Assembly: GCF_003545715.1 (NCBI RefSeq)
Contig: NZ_QVNU01000001.1
Location: 62,001 to 126,000 of the forward strand
Direction: 5' to 3'
Length of the DNA: 64,000 nucleotides
Origin: Taibaiella koreensis
GTDB lineage: Bacteria; Bacteroidota; Bacteroidia; Chitinophagales; Chitinophagaceae
Position numbers and translations under genes: made by a program. Within the stretch, counting starts at the first letter, position 1; each line of letters starts with the position of its first letter. Positions 1 through 8,198 of this stretch are shown piece after piece. Below the pieces are notes generated by a model, which saw nothing but the letters and a program-made list of their open reading frames with translations, was not told where the DNA came from and did not search any database.

Positions 1-1443
1 GAGATCTACTTGCTCGACCCCAAATTAAGAAGCCAGAGCGGCTTCAATAATAGCTATTATACGTACAGCAATTATTACTACAATACCCCTGCCTACGAAA
101 GCGAACGTTCGGCGCGGGAAGCAGAAGTATTTAAAGGATATGAGCGCCAGCTCCGGGAACTGGTACGCTTTGGCGACCGGGTCTATACCGAGAATAAAGT
201 GGCAGACAGGGCCTTCTGGCCTTTGTCGGTAGCTTACCTCTATTTCATTCAGCAAGACTGGAAAAGCTGCGAAGATTGGATTGGTAAAGCAAGCGCCCTT
301 AACCCATCGGGCCGTATGAAGAATATGCTGGAAGTGGAGAAATTGCTATTGACCATCAATAAAAACAACAAGCTCGATGCGGCCACTGAAGCCAAAATAT
401 TACCCTCTTTACAATGGCTGGAACAAATGTCGCGCAAAGATTTCCGGTTCTGGACCAGCTACCGCAACCTCATGACCACGGTGTTGCCCAATGTCTATAT
501 GCGGCAGCAGGACACCATCAAGGCCTTGCTCTGTATCGCTAAAGGTACTACCGGTCCCGATGGCAAGGGTGGCTATTACAGCGGTTGGATAGATCAGGAA
601 CGTAGCAGCCAGCCGGTATACGTCGATCCCGGTTCATCGGCCGAACTGGAACAGGTGACCACGGCCAGGGTGATTGCGCTGAAGCAATGGATCAAAACGG
701 CGCAAAAAACAGCCTACGAAAGCTTTCTGGTGAAAAATCCGCCATATGAGCAAGGTGCGCTGGAGCTATATCTTGGCACCCGCTACCTGCGCCAGCTCGA
801 TTTTGCCCAGGCTGCCGATATGATGAAGAATGTGCCGGCCGCTGCGATGAAGTCTTTCCGTTTTCCCGATCCCTTCGCCGAACGCTGGATCGACACTCAG
901 GAACCTGCAGATACCACTACCGTTTCCGATAAATACCAGTTTGCAAAAGACATGCAGCAATTGAAGGAACAAACGGAAAAAGGGAATGCCGATGCCAAGC
1001 AGCTGTACCGCTATGCCAACGGTCTGTATAGCATGACCTATTACGGACTGAGCTGGAGGGCCAGCATGTATTACCGCAGCGGCTCCGACGGGCTGGCTTA
1101 TTATGCCGATACGACCCGGGCGCACCTGTTGCCCGAATATCGCAACTACTACACGGCCGAAAAAGCGACCCTTTATTACCAGCAGGCATTTGACCGTTCG
1201 AACGACCCTGAGCTGAAGGCAAAATGCCTCTTTATGCTGTCGAAATGCTGGCAGAAAAATGTAACAATAGCCAACAAGAATATCTGGGATCCGGCGGCCA
1301 ACGACGACTATTATCTGTATACGCTCAAAAGCCCTTATTTTAGTCAACTCACACAGAATTATGCCCAAACGAATGCATTTAAATCTTTGCACGAAGAATG
1401 CAGTTATTTAAGGCTTTATGTACGACAGGCACATAAAAAATAA
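1..1443 (+). CDS. Hypothetical TPR-like protein, 5' end outside the window
   Basis: The reading frame is open from the first base, so the true start lies upstream and only the C-terminal 480 or so residues are seen. The sequence is rich in Tyr, Trp, Lys and Ala and runs as helical segments with repeat-like spacing, for example around residues 40-110 and 330-430, which resembles tetratricopeptide-type helical hairpins found in large Bacteroidota outer-membrane-associated proteins. I see no catalytic motif. It ends with a Lys-rich tail and TAA, followed by an AT-rich gap before the HU gene. Function unknown; the TPR suggestion is inference from the helix pattern only. Confidence 0.7.
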   Translation, partial: EIYLLDPKLRSQSGFNNSYYTYSNYYYNTPAYESERSAREAEVFKGYERQLRELVRFGDRVYTENKVADRAFWPLSVAYLYFIQQDWKSCEDWIGKASALNPSGRMKNMLEVEKLLLTINKNNKLDAATEAKILPSLQWLEQMSRKDFRFWTSYRNLMTTVLPNVYMRQQDTIKALLCIAKGTTGPDGKGGYYSGWIDQERSSQPVYVDPGSSAELEQVTTARVIALKQWIKTAQKTAYESFLVKNPPYEQGALELYLGTRYLRQLDFAQAADMMKNVPAAAMKSFRFPDPFAERWIDTQEPADTTTVSDKYQFAKDMQQLKEQTEKGNADAKQLYRYANGLYSMTYYGLSWRASMYYRSGSDGLAYYADTTRAHLLPEYRNYYTAEKATLYYQQAFDRSNDPELKAKCLFMLSKCWQKNVTIANKNIWDPAANDDYYLYTLKSPYFSQLTQNYAQTNAFKSLHEECSYLRLYVRQAHKK

Positions 1444-1540
1444 GTTAAGCTAAATTAAAATAATTCTTAAACCAAACCAATAATCGCCTCTTTAACAAAA
1501 GTTTGCACCACCATTTTATGGTTTTGGCGTTTATGTATTG

Positions 1541-1548
1541 TATGTTTG
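1541..1548 (+). promoter_or_regulatory. Putative -7 element of the HU gene
   Basis: TATGTTTG matches the Bacteroidota -7 consensus TAnnTTTG and lies about 100 bases ahead of the HU start, implying a long 5' leader. The -33 partner is less clear: a TTTTG lies only 14 bases upstream, too close for the usual 19-21 base spacer. Confidence 0.4.
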
Positions 1549-1646
1549 GTGTATCGGAAAATCAGGACTTATTTCCCGGTGTATCAAAAGATAATGTTTG
1601 AATGACACCACACTAAATAACGAATCAAAAAAACACTTTTAAGTTT

Positions 1647-1958
1647 ATGAGAAAGGCAGACATGGTTGCCCGTATCGCCGATAAAACCGGCATTCCAAAA
1701 GTTGATGTTCTGGTCACCCTGGAAACCTTTTTTAAAGAAGTGAAGACTTCACTTACAGATGGAGAGGCGGTATATGTTAGAGGATTCGGAAGCTTTATTG
1801 TGAAGAAGAGAGCGGCTAAAATAGGCCGTAATATCAAAAAGAATGTTGCCGTAGAAATTCCCGAGCATTTTATTCCTGCCTTCAAACCGGCAAAGGAATT
1901 TATGCAGACCGTAAAAGAGCATGCAACAGGCATTACCGAATCTTCTGACGAAGATTAA
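1647..1958 (+). CDS. HU/IHF-family DNA-binding protein
   Basis: A nucleoid protein that bends DNA as a dimer. The 103 residues cover the whole family fold: the N-terminal helical body (residues 1-40, starting MRKADMVARIADKTG), then the beta arm region with VRGFGSF near residue 48 and the Pro-containing arm near residues 71-80 (AVEIPEHFIPAFKP). It is slightly longer than the typical 90 residues because of an acidic tail. ATG chosen because the family begins exactly here (MxKADMV). It stands alone with its own promoter-like element and a strong terminator behind it. Whether it is an HU or an IHF-type subunit cannot be settled from sequence alone. Confidence 0.92.
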   Translation: MRKADMVARIADKTGIPKVDVLVTLETFFKEVKTSLTDGEAVYVRGFGSFIVKKRAAKIGRNIKKNVAVEIPEHFIPAFKPAKEFMQTVKEHATGITESSDED

Positions 1959-2002
1959 GGACAACCGTAAATTATAGCTACATTTATTTTTAGTGCCAGG
2001 AT

Positions 2003-2044
2003 AACTGCAATCTGATCGCTTCGCGTGAAGGTTGCAGTTTTTTT
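2003..2044 (+). terminator. Rho-independent terminator after the HU gene
   Basis: AACTGCAA at 2003-2010 pairs with TTGCAGTT at 2032-2039, and seven T residues follow. The apical part can add a small CGC/GCG pairing. Confidence 0.8.
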
Positions 2045-2144
2045 ATGGCAAAATGATCTATGGAATAAGGGAGCAATATCCGTCCCGGCAGGCGGCTCCG
2101 GGAAAAAAGGGGAAAAGAATGATCAGGGCGGTTCTGCCTTACGG

Positions 2145-2618
2145 TCAGTTGATCACCTTGTCGGCGCAGCTGCTGCTGGCAAAGGCTTCAGGCTTGGCCT
2201 TGAAGGCAAACCCCATACCCAGGATATAGCCTGTGGCCTCCCTGAGTGCTTCGTTGCTCTTGAATTGCGGATTGGTGTTGATATCGGCATGAACCTCCAT
2301 ATCGACATCATACTTGTTGAAAAGGTCGCAGAGCTCGTAAGCGATCTCGATGCTCCGGGCCACCTCTACCAGCATACGCTCCTTCAGGGAGTAAGGATGG
2401 GAGGTCCGGTCATTTTGAATAAACATGAACCCACCATGTTTTTCGCGCAGGAAAACAATTACTGTTGCAAAATCGGTATTAGCGCCGTGCACCTGGGAAT
2501 CGGTGCCAATGCATACTTTCAGCTTGTAACCGGCATTGGTTTCTCTTACAATGGCCTGTTCTACTGCGGATTTGATCGGCAGGGTGATCGTGTCTCCCTT
2601 AAATGTTCTCCATCGCAT
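2145..2618 (-). CDS. YkuK-like ribonuclease H-fold protein (DUF458)
   Basis: 157 residues matching the YkuK family, predicted RNase H-like proteins. The sequence shows the strand-rich start with KVCIGTDSQVHG near residues 34-45, where the Asp would be the first acidic metal ligand of an RNase H fold, a second conserved block VEVARSIEIAYEL near residue 85, and VEVHADINTNPQFKS near residue 108 carrying a further Asp. Family function is not well established; some members are linked to spore formers but the family is broad. It is transcribed away from scpB, with a 263-base divergent gap that may hold a structured RNA. Activity as a nuclease is inference from the fold. Confidence 0.8.
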   Translation of the reverse strand: MRWRTFKGDTITLPIKSAVEQAIVRETNAGYKLKVCIGTDSQVHGANTDFATVIVFLREKHGGFMFIQNDRTSHPYSLKERMLVEVARSIEIAYELCDLFNKYDVDMEVHADINTNPQFKSNEALREATGYILGMGFAFKAKPEAFASSSCADKVIN

Positions 2619-2703
2619 AAATTGCCTTTTTATGTAAAAAATGTTTATTAAAGTTAACTATAATTACCTTATCTAGTTTTTATCCTAACATTATGATATG
2701 GTA

Positions 2704-2828
2704 AAATGCACAGGTTATAAACATTATTGATAGCGGCCTTAGGCGTTGAAAAGGCTATAGTCTTTATAACCAGTTGTTTGAGGCTTTATAAGCGAAACAA
2801 TTTGTCCACACCTGTGCATTTCTTTTTG
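2704..2828 (+). ncRNA. Candidate structured RNA or leader ahead of scpB
   Basis: A 12-base closing helix (AAATGCACAGGT at 2704-2715 with ACCTGTGCATTT at 2810-2821) encloses two inner hairpins: TTATAAA/TTTATAA near 2715-2769 with an apical GCCTT/AAGGC, and TTGTTT/AAACAA near 2774-2801 with an inner GCTT/AAGC. A T-rich stretch (CTTTTTG) follows on the plus strand. This reads as a three-way junction. It could be a small RNA, a leader of scpB (start 60 bases further on), or a short palindromic insertion with terminal inverted repeats. No Rfam family is recognised. Confidence 0.35.
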
Positions 2829-2881
2829 AGAGAAGATGCTCGGGCAATAGTATTTTCGGGGAAGAATTACCGGATATACCT

Positions 2882-3655
2882 ATGGAAATGGAACAATTAA
2901 TGCCGCATGTGGAAGCGCTGATCTTTGCCAGCGAACGTCCCTTGCCGCAAATGGAAATGATTGAATTGCTGGGCAATGTGATGGAAGAGCAGCTGGAGAG
3001 CGATAAGATCGCCGTTTGCCTGGAAGCGGTAAAGGAAAAATACGATACAGATTACTTTCCTTTCGAACTGAGGGAAACCGGCGGCGGATACCAGTTTCTG
3101 ACTAAGAAAACATACCATCAGACCGTACTGCAGCTCAACGGGGATAAATACATTAAGAAACTCTCCTCGGCCGCCATGGAGACGCTGGCCATAATCTCGT
3201 ACAAGCAGCCGATCACCAAATCGGAGATCGAATTCATAAGAGGTGTAAGTTCCGACTACTCCATACAAAAGCTCCTGGAAAAAGAGCTGATCGTGATTGC
3301 AGGCCGTAATGAGCAGGCAGTGGGTAAGCCGCTCCTGTATGCAACCACCAAGAACTTTATGGATTATCTCGGCGTTAACTCGCCCGGCGACCTGCCCGAG
3401 TTGAAGGAGATCGCCAATATAGATATCGTAATGCCAACCGACGGCGCAGAAGCCCTGCCGGAGGAGCATGCCAACCGCCAGATGATCGTCGACAATAACG
3501 GCGAGCTGAAGCTGGGGGTTGCCGATACAAGCGAGGACGCGGCTGCTGAAGAAAGCCCGAGCCAGGACTTACCGGATACAACCGGCGACGAGCCTACAGA
3601 TGAGGCAAAGCCGGAGGCAGACGAGCCGGCAGATGATGAATCCCCACTGGATTAA
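2882..3655 (+). CDS. scpB: Chromosome segregation and condensation protein ScpB
   Basis: ScpB is the winged-helix subunit that, with ScpA, binds SMC to compact and segregate chromosomes. Residues 1-180 contain the two winged-helix domains; the family signature AMETLAIISYKQPITKSEIEFIRG lies near residues 98-121, followed by the second motif with GxPLLYATT near residue 146. The tail beyond residue 190 is strongly acidic and low in complexity, as in many ScpB proteins. The ATG with MEMEQLMPHVEALIFAS is the standard family start. ScpA is not adjacent here, whereas scpA-scpB pairs are common elsewhere. Stop is followed at once by a terminator. Confidence 0.93.
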   Translation: MEMEQLMPHVEALIFASERPLPQMEMIELLGNVMEEQLESDKIAVCLEAVKEKYDTDYFPFELRETGGGYQFLTKKTYHQTVLQLNGDKYIKKLSSAAMETLAIISYKQPITKSEIEFIRGVSSDYSIQKLLEKELIVIAGRNEQAVGKPLLYATTKNFMDYLGVNSPGDLPELKEIANIDIVMPTDGAEALPEEHANRQMIVDNNGELKLGVADTSEDAAAEESPSQDLPDTTGDEPTDEAKPEADEPADDESPLD

Positions 3656-3676
3656 TGACCAATCATTGATACGAGA

Positions 3677-3703
3677 GGAGCCGCCCGAAAGAGCGGCTTT
3701 TTC
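3677..3703 (+). terminator. Terminator after scpB
   Basis: AGCCGC and GCGGCT form a short GC-rich stem around a CCGAAAGA loop, followed by TTTTTCC. Confidence 0.7.
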
Positions 3704-4251
3704 CATACAGAGCTGGCACCATAGGAGCAAGAAGGGCCATGGTATAAACATTTCATATTCATTTAGCCACCGTTCAGAACGCGCCAGCGGTCTGAATGAT
3801 AACAAAGGCCCCTGGGTTTAGGAAAAAAGAAGAGGCCTCTATAAGAATATAGAGGCGCTATAACCACCCATACAGGGAACCAACCCATATAGGGAACTGT
3901 AAACCGTGCTATTATTTTTCTTGAAATAACTAAGCGATCCCTGTTTTATCTCTGAAGATTGCAAAAAAAAGCAATTGACGCTTTATTTTCTGTCGCTATT
4001 GCAGTAGCTGAGTAAGGTTACTGTAAAACTGCTATGGAAACGGGTCTGGTCGCTGTTCAAGGGTGTAAAGGAGTAGCGTATCATGGAAACAAAATCGAGG
4101 CTCAGATATTGCCCCTTTGGTTTTTCAGAATTGTTATTCCATTTGATATCCTGCCCTGATTCATCATCAAAAGCAGGCGCTTCTTGAACTAGTTTAATTT
4201 TTTTTCGATGATCAGTGCTCAACTTTGTGCTATCAACCAAAAAAAGGAACC
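3704..4251. other. Gene-poor gap between scpB and the DoxX gene
   Basis: No convincing gene. A stem GCCTCTATA/TATAGAGGC with an AGAA loop at 3835-3856 is followed, on the minus strand, by a T-rich run, so it would terminate minus-strand transcription. Upstream of it on that strand is an 85-codon open frame (3983-4240) that begins only with TTG and resembles nothing I recognise. The two together may be the remains of a lost minus-strand gene. The plus strand carries the ribosome-binding AAAAAGGAACC just ahead of the DoxX start. Confidence 0.4.
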
Positions 4252-4680
4252 ATGTCCATTAGATCCATACGGCTGCCGCAGCTCTTTTTAAGAATCGCGC
4301 TCGCTTTTACCATGCTTTCGGCGGTAGCAGACAGGCTGGGTTTCTGGGGTGCTCAGGCAACCTGGGGAACCTGGCAGCATTTCGAACAATACACCGCTAC
4401 ACTTACTTTTTTTCTGCCTGCGTATCTAAGTGCTTTTTCTGCTTATGCGGCCACTTTTATGGAGGTCGCTTTGTCCCTTCTGCTCCTATCCGGCTTTAAA
4501 TTAAAGTGGACAGCAATCGCTACAGGGATACTGCTGCTGGTATTTGCTTTGTCCATGAGTATTTCTTTAGGGGTAAAAGCACCGCTTGACTATTCGGTTT
4601 GGATAGGAAGCGCTGCTGCATTCTTGTTGGCAAGCCAGAAAAGTAACGCGAAACGATTGCCCGACGGTCTTTCCAGCTAA
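4252..4680 (+). CDS. DoxX-family membrane protein
   Basis: 142 residues with four hydrophobic segments (about 8-25, 57-85, 87-105 and 110-125) typical of DoxX-like proteins, small inner-membrane proteins of mostly unknown role that often accompany redox enzymes. An in-frame start 27 bases upstream exists, but MSIRSIRL at 4252 is preceded by AAAAAGGAAC, a good ribosome-binding site, and matches the usual family length. The next gene, an AhpD-like peroxidase-family protein, follows after 28 bases on the same strand, so the two are probably one unit. This pairing is common in Bacteroidota and Proteobacteria and suggests a shared role in oxidative or electrophile stress (inference). Confidence 0.82.
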   Translation: MSIRSIRLPQLFLRIALAFTMLSAVADRLGFWGAQATWGTWQHFEQYTATLTFFLPAYLSAFSAYAATFMEVALSLLLLSGFKLKWTAIATGILLLVFALSMSISLGVKAPLDYSVWIGSAAAFLLASQKSNAKRLPDGLSS

Positions 4681-4708
4681 AACAATTTCAAATCTAAATC
4701 TGATAAAA

Positions 4709-5155
4709 ATGCAAAAACGTATCCAGATCAACAATGTCGAACAAATAAAGGCGTTCAGAGCCATGCTTCCTTTAGATGCCTATCTTACGCAAACCACCAT
4801 ATCAAAGACATTAAAAGACCTGATCAAGATCCGTGCTTCCCAGATTAACGGTTGTGCTTATTGCATCAATATGCATACGAAGGAGGCTATAGATAACGGA
4901 GAAACGCTGCAGCGTATTTTTCTGACCAGTGCCTGGAGAGAGGCAACCCGGTTCTTTACTGAAGAAGAGCAAACCGTACTCGCAATTACAGAGGAAATTA
5001 CCCTGATTCACCAGCATGGATTGAGCGATGAATTGTATCAAAAGGCACTTCAGTTTTTTGATGAAGACCAGATCGCAGCGCTCATTATGGCAATTGTTAC
5101 GATCAATGCCTGGAACCGTATTGCCATCAGCACGCACGCGCAAATCGAAGACTAA
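4709..5155 (+). CDS. AhpD-like / carboxymuconolactone decarboxylase family protein
   Basis: 148 residues of the CMD/AhpD fold. The AhpD-type redox site is visible as C49-A-Y-C52 followed by H56 (CAYCINMH), with the upstream IKIRASQING that defines the family core. Members reduce peroxides or act as alkylhydroperoxidase-like enzymes, usually as oligomers in the cytoplasm. It lies directly behind the DoxX gene and is likely cotranscribed. The exact substrate cannot be read from sequence. A short spaced gap with no obvious terminator follows before the convergent genes. Confidence 0.87.
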   Translation: MQKRIQINNVEQIKAFRAMLPLDAYLTQTTISKTLKDLIKIRASQINGCAYCINMHTKEAIDNGETLQRIFLTSAWREATRFFTEEEQTVLAITEEITLIHQHGLSDELYQKALQFFDEDQIAALIMAIVTINAWNRIAISTHAQIED

Positions 5156-5233
5156 ACCTTTTCACGGGAAAATGCCATGGCGCCGGTAAGATGCCAGGGC
5201 ATTTTCCTATAAAAGCATGGCGTCGGGCGCTTG

Positions 5234-5290
5234 TTATTTCTTTATAACAGCCGTACTAAGGACGATGGCGAGTCCAAAGATGAATTTCAT
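5234..5290 (-). CDS. Possible 18-residue membrane microprotein
   Basis: A minus-strand ATG opens MKFIFGLAIVLSTAVIKK, ending in TAA. It is a single hydrophobic helix with Lys at both ends, beginning 16 bases after the stop of the DUF1801 gene on the same strand, so it would be cotranscribed. No clear Shine-Dalgarno sequence is visible. Such tiny ORFs arise by chance, and only conservation would make it credible. Confidence 0.25.
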   Translation of the reverse strand: MKFIFGLAIVLSTAVIKK

Positions 5291-5306
5291 AAAGGGGTAA
5301 AAAGGT

Positions 5307-5747
5307 TCAGGAGATTTTAATCTTCGAAATGGTCTTGCCTGTTGCCTTCGGCGGTTTGCCCATGTCCTCGCGGGCTTGCCGTATGGCTTCCAGGATCAGT
5401 GCTTTGACCTTGGGGTTCCTGTAGTCTTTAGGTTGTGCAACAGTGATGTGCCGTATCAGGTTGCCTGTTCCGGTGAGCAAGCCATGCGGATCGCTGAGCA
5501 GCGTGCCTTTGTTGAAGCCCAGGTTGAGATGATTGGTATAGATAGGGAGCATGCAAAAGGCGTCGGAAAGCTTTTCAGAAAGCGAGAAGACAGCCGTAAG
5601 CGCATGGGTATGGTATAGCAGCTCAATGCTGTCGGGGTGCAGCGCAAGCACATAGCAGCGCAGGTCGGTGAACAGGTCGATGACGGCTTTGCTTTTGAGA
5701 TCCAGCAGCGGCTGAAAATCGGTGTGTATGGGTCTGGCGTCTGTCAT
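5307..5747 (-). CDS. DUF1801 (YdhG-like) protein
   Basis: 146 residues of the DUF1801 type, small alpha/beta proteins of unknown biochemical role. The family features seen are the long central block LYHTHALTAVFSLSEK and the LNLGFNKGTLL segment near residue 75, followed by a TGTGNLIRHI motif and a Lys-rich end. Its ATG overlaps the TGA of the upstream ATP-grasp gene (ATGA), so the two are translationally coupled and probably act together. No function is assigned. Confidence 0.75.
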   Translation of the reverse strand: MTDARPIHTDFQPLLDLKSKAVIDLFTDLRCYVLALHPDSIELLYHTHALTAVFSLSEKLSDAFCMLPIYTNHLNLGFNKGTLLSDPHGLLTGTGNLIRHITVAQPKDYRNPKVKALILEAIRQAREDMGKPPKATGKTISKIKIS

Positions 5748-6667
5748 AAAGGAATGGCATTGCGCCAGTATTTGTGTAGCGCATTGTAAAATAAGTACCG
5801 GTCCGCTTTCCCGGGAAGACCGGCTACCTGCCCGTCACCCAGCTCAATGATCAGCCATTCGCCGGATGTTGTTTGGGCAATATCCATGGAGAAAAAGTTG
5901 CTCTTTATCGTTTGCGCTATTGTTTCGAATAAGGCCAATGGTGGTTGCGGCGCTTCGGGATAAGTACCTTCTTCCCAATAATCAAAACAACCCAGCAATT
6001 GGCCATTAAAAAAGAAGAGCCGGTATTCCTGTGTTAGCGGCATACTGCTGACGGAATGGATAGTAAGGTCTTTCAAGGCGACAAATGCTCTAAGTACGAT
6101 GCCTTCGTTCAGGTCGTCGCCTTGCAGGCGCAAAAAGTTGGCAACTACAGTCTTTACCTTTTCCCGGTCCGATGCATCTGGAATGAAGCAGGCTGTATCC
6201 CAATAGTGTTTCTGAGACTTGACATAGTCTTTTATCATCAGCGGCGCTTGGCCAAAGACAGCGATGGCCCCGAATACCTGCTCATAGTCTATGGCCCCGT
6301 TTTCGGCACGGACCCATACCGTTTTAGGGGTATAGGCTTCAATAAAAGGGTAGCTATCGGGCAGGTAATGACAGGTTTGGTAGGCGACCGGACTGTTGAT
6401 GAGCTGGTAATTCTTTTGAAGCAATGTCTGGTAAAGCAATGTATATTGCCAGGGCTTCAGCATCCAACCCCTGTACAGCAAGGTTACCATTGTTCCGGAA
6501 GGGGGGATATTCCGGATAGCGGCGGATGGATCCTTCTCAGCAACTAATATTTCGAAAGGAAACAAATGAGGTTTAAACCCATTGTCCAGCGCCGCACGCC
6601 ACTCATCCTCATAGTCGGGATCGACCAGTGCAGGCGCCAATGGATGAGAGCAAAACAGGATATTCAT
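5744..6667 (-). CDS. ATP-grasp domain protein, R2K clade
   Basis: 307 residues resembling the R2K group of ATP-grasp proteins, which are thought to ligate carboxylates to amines and were proposed to act in conflict or peptide-tagging settings. Supporting blocks are NSPVAYQTCHYLPDSYPFIE near residue 106, MIKDYVKSQKHYWDT near 162 (Lys expected to bind ATP phosphates), LRAFVALKDL near 210, QEYRLFFFNGQLLG near 229 and the C-terminal metal-binding segment WLIIELGDGQVAGLP near 279. MNILFCSH is preferred as start over a frame extended 28 codons upstream, because the extension does not look like protein. Substrate unknown. Coupled to the DUF1801 gene by a 4-base overlap. Confidence 0.75.
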   Translation of the reverse strand: MNILFCSHPLAPALVDPDYEDEWRAALDNGFKPHLFPFEILVAEKDPSAAIRNIPPSGTMVTLLYRGWMLKPWQYTLLYQTLLQKNYQLINSPVAYQTCHYLPDSYPFIEAYTPKTVWVRAENGAIDYEQVFGAIAVFGQAPLMIKDYVKSQKHYWDTACFIPDASDREKVKTVVANFLRLQGDDLNEGIVLRAFVALKDLTIHSVSSMPLTQEYRLFFFNGQLLGCFDYWEEGTYPEAPQPPLALFETIAQTIKSNFFSMDIAQTTSGEWLIIELGDGQVAGLPGKADRYLFYNALHKYWRNAIPL

Positions 6668-6792
6668 AATGATAGTGGCAGATACCTCAAATATAATAAA
6701 ATCCTTTCCATCTCCCGGCCTCCGGATATAGGGAGAAATAAAAACAGCCACACAAATCTGTGCGACTGTTCCTTATAACACGAAAAACATAT

Positions 6793-7041
6793 TTATCCGT
6801 TAACGGCCTGCCTTTTCCAATTGTCAAGGCCTTTGTCTTCGTAATTGGCCCAAACCATACAGGCATGACCGATCATCAGCAAGCCCCAGGCAGAAGTGAT
6901 CCAGATAGGCCAGGGATATACCCAACCAGTGGCGCCTGCATAGCAGATATACCACAGCACAATATTAACAATAGCAAATACAACTAAGTGGAGGAACCAA
7001 CCGCCTACTTGTTTGCCGGTTGCAGGTAATTTCTTGGGCAT
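6793..7041 (-). CDS. Small 2TM-domain protein
   Basis: 82 residues with two hydrophobic helices (about 14-33 and 41-62) joined by a short loop, and a charged C-terminal end, fitting the 2TM domain family of tiny inner-membrane proteins. MPKKLPATG is taken as the start because the 11 codons upstream add nothing family-like. It lies behind lpxK on the same strand with a 68-base gap. Its role is unknown. Confidence 0.7.
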   Translation of the reverse strand: MPKKLPATGKQVGGWFLHLVVFAIVNIVLWYICYAGATGWVYPWPIWITSAWGLLMIGHACMVWANYEDKGLDNWKRQAVNG

Positions 7042-7109
7042 ATCGTGAACTCTTTTAAAAATTGAACGGTGCAAAGATAAACAGTAAGTTCGTTTTTCAA
7101 AAATGATTT

Positions 7110-8198
7110 TTAACCTTCGATCATGTCTTCTTTTTCTTTAATGATATAGTCCCGTACGCGCACATCGAATGCCGGCGCATCCTGCAGCAACTGAACCCTG
7201 ATGGGTAGCACGGCCACCGGTATTTGCCATTGTCTCAGTGTGTCGGCATGCATGGCCAGCCGGGTAGCATCTTTTTCCGTAGTTACAATCACCTTCTGTG
7301 TCACAGCCCAATTGTTGCAGGTCTGGCGCATTTCCTCCAGGTTCGCATCGGTAAAATAGTGATGGTCGGGGTAGCGTAGCAGGTGCACTTCGGCTGCTGC
7401 GCTTTTTAAATGCTCCAGCATCGATTCCGGCTTGGCGATGCCACTCACCATCACCACATGGGCGCCGGCGGCGAGGGGCAGGGGCTCACCGGTGAAAAAA
7501 TCAACGGGAGTGTCGTAGGCGATAGCCGAAAAAAAGACCTGCTGGTGCGCCAGGGGTTTGATCCGAGCAATCATTTCCTGTTGTATGCCGCCGGCCAGGT
7601 GCGGCGGACATTTCGATACAATAATGATATCGGCCCGCCGGTAAGCTTTGCGGCTTTCTCTCAGGCTGCCGAAAGGCAGGATGAAGTCCTTATAAAAAGG
7701 TTTGGCAAAATCGATAATGAGCATGTTGAGGCCGGGGCGTACCGAGCGGTGCTGAAAAGCATCGTCCAGTAAAACCACCTCTACTTCGGGCTTTTCTCCC
7801 AATAGCCGGGGTATACCTGTCATACGATCTTCACACACGCTTACCACGATCTCGGGAAATTTGCGGTAGAACTGCAAGGGCTCGTCGCCAATGCTGCGGG
7901 CGTCGGTTTGCGGGCCGGCCAGGTAGAAGCCGGTGGTACTGCGCTTATAGCCCCGGCTCATGGTCGCCACCCTGTATTCATATTGAAGCAGGCGGATGAG
8001 GTATTCGATATGCGGCGTTTTGCCCGTGCCGCCTGTCGATAGGTTCCCCACCGAGATCACCGGTACGCTGAACTGTATAGATGAGATGAGACCGGCGTCG
8101 TAGAGCTTGTTGCGTAGCCACATGATCGCTCCATAAAGGAGCGAAAAGGGATAAAGCAGGGGCTTGAGCAGCTGTATCAGCAATAGCAGTGGATTCAT
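7110..8198 (-). CDS. lpxK: Tetraacyldisaccharide 4'-kinase
   Basis: LpxK phosphorylates the 4' position of the lipid A disaccharide precursor at the inner membrane. The 362 residues show an N-terminal membrane-anchoring helix (1-30), then the P-loop GNLSTGGTGKTPH at 51-63, which is the LpxK form of Walker A, the DDAFQHRS block near 145 and the KCPPHL segment near 188. An in-frame extension of 77 codons upstream is Arg/Cys-rich and unlike any LpxK, so MNPLLLLIQLLKPLLYP is the start. It is a lone gene for lipid A in this window and implies an outer membrane. Confidence 0.93.
   Translation of the reverse strand: MNPLLLLIQLLKPLLYPFSLLYGAIMWLRNKLYDAGLISSIQFSVPVISVGNLSTGGTGKTPHIEYLIRLLQYEYRVATMSRGYKRSTTGFYLAGPQTDARSIGDEPLQFYRKFPEIVVSVCEDRMTGIPRLLGEKPEVEVVLLDDAFQHRSVRPGLNMLIIDFAKPFYKDFILPFGSLRESRKAYRRADIIIVSKCPPHLAGGIQQEMIARIKPLAHQQVFFSAIAYDTPVDFFTGEPLPLAAGAHVVMVSGIAKPESMLEHLKSAAAEVHLLRYPDHHYFTDANLEEMRQTCNNWAVTQKVIVTTEKDATRLAMHADTLRQWQIPVAVLPIRVQLLQDAPAFDVRVRDYIIKEKEDMIEG

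Noticed and set aside
2025-2651. 208-codon frame opposite the YkuK-like gene
   Set aside because: Shadow; the minus-strand product fits a known family and this one does not.
2600-2880. Possible replication origin by a DnaA-box-like TTGTCCACA
   Set aside because: Only one box with a mismatch, no cluster and no dnaA/dnaN nearby. The paired inverted repeats fit an RNA or small element better.
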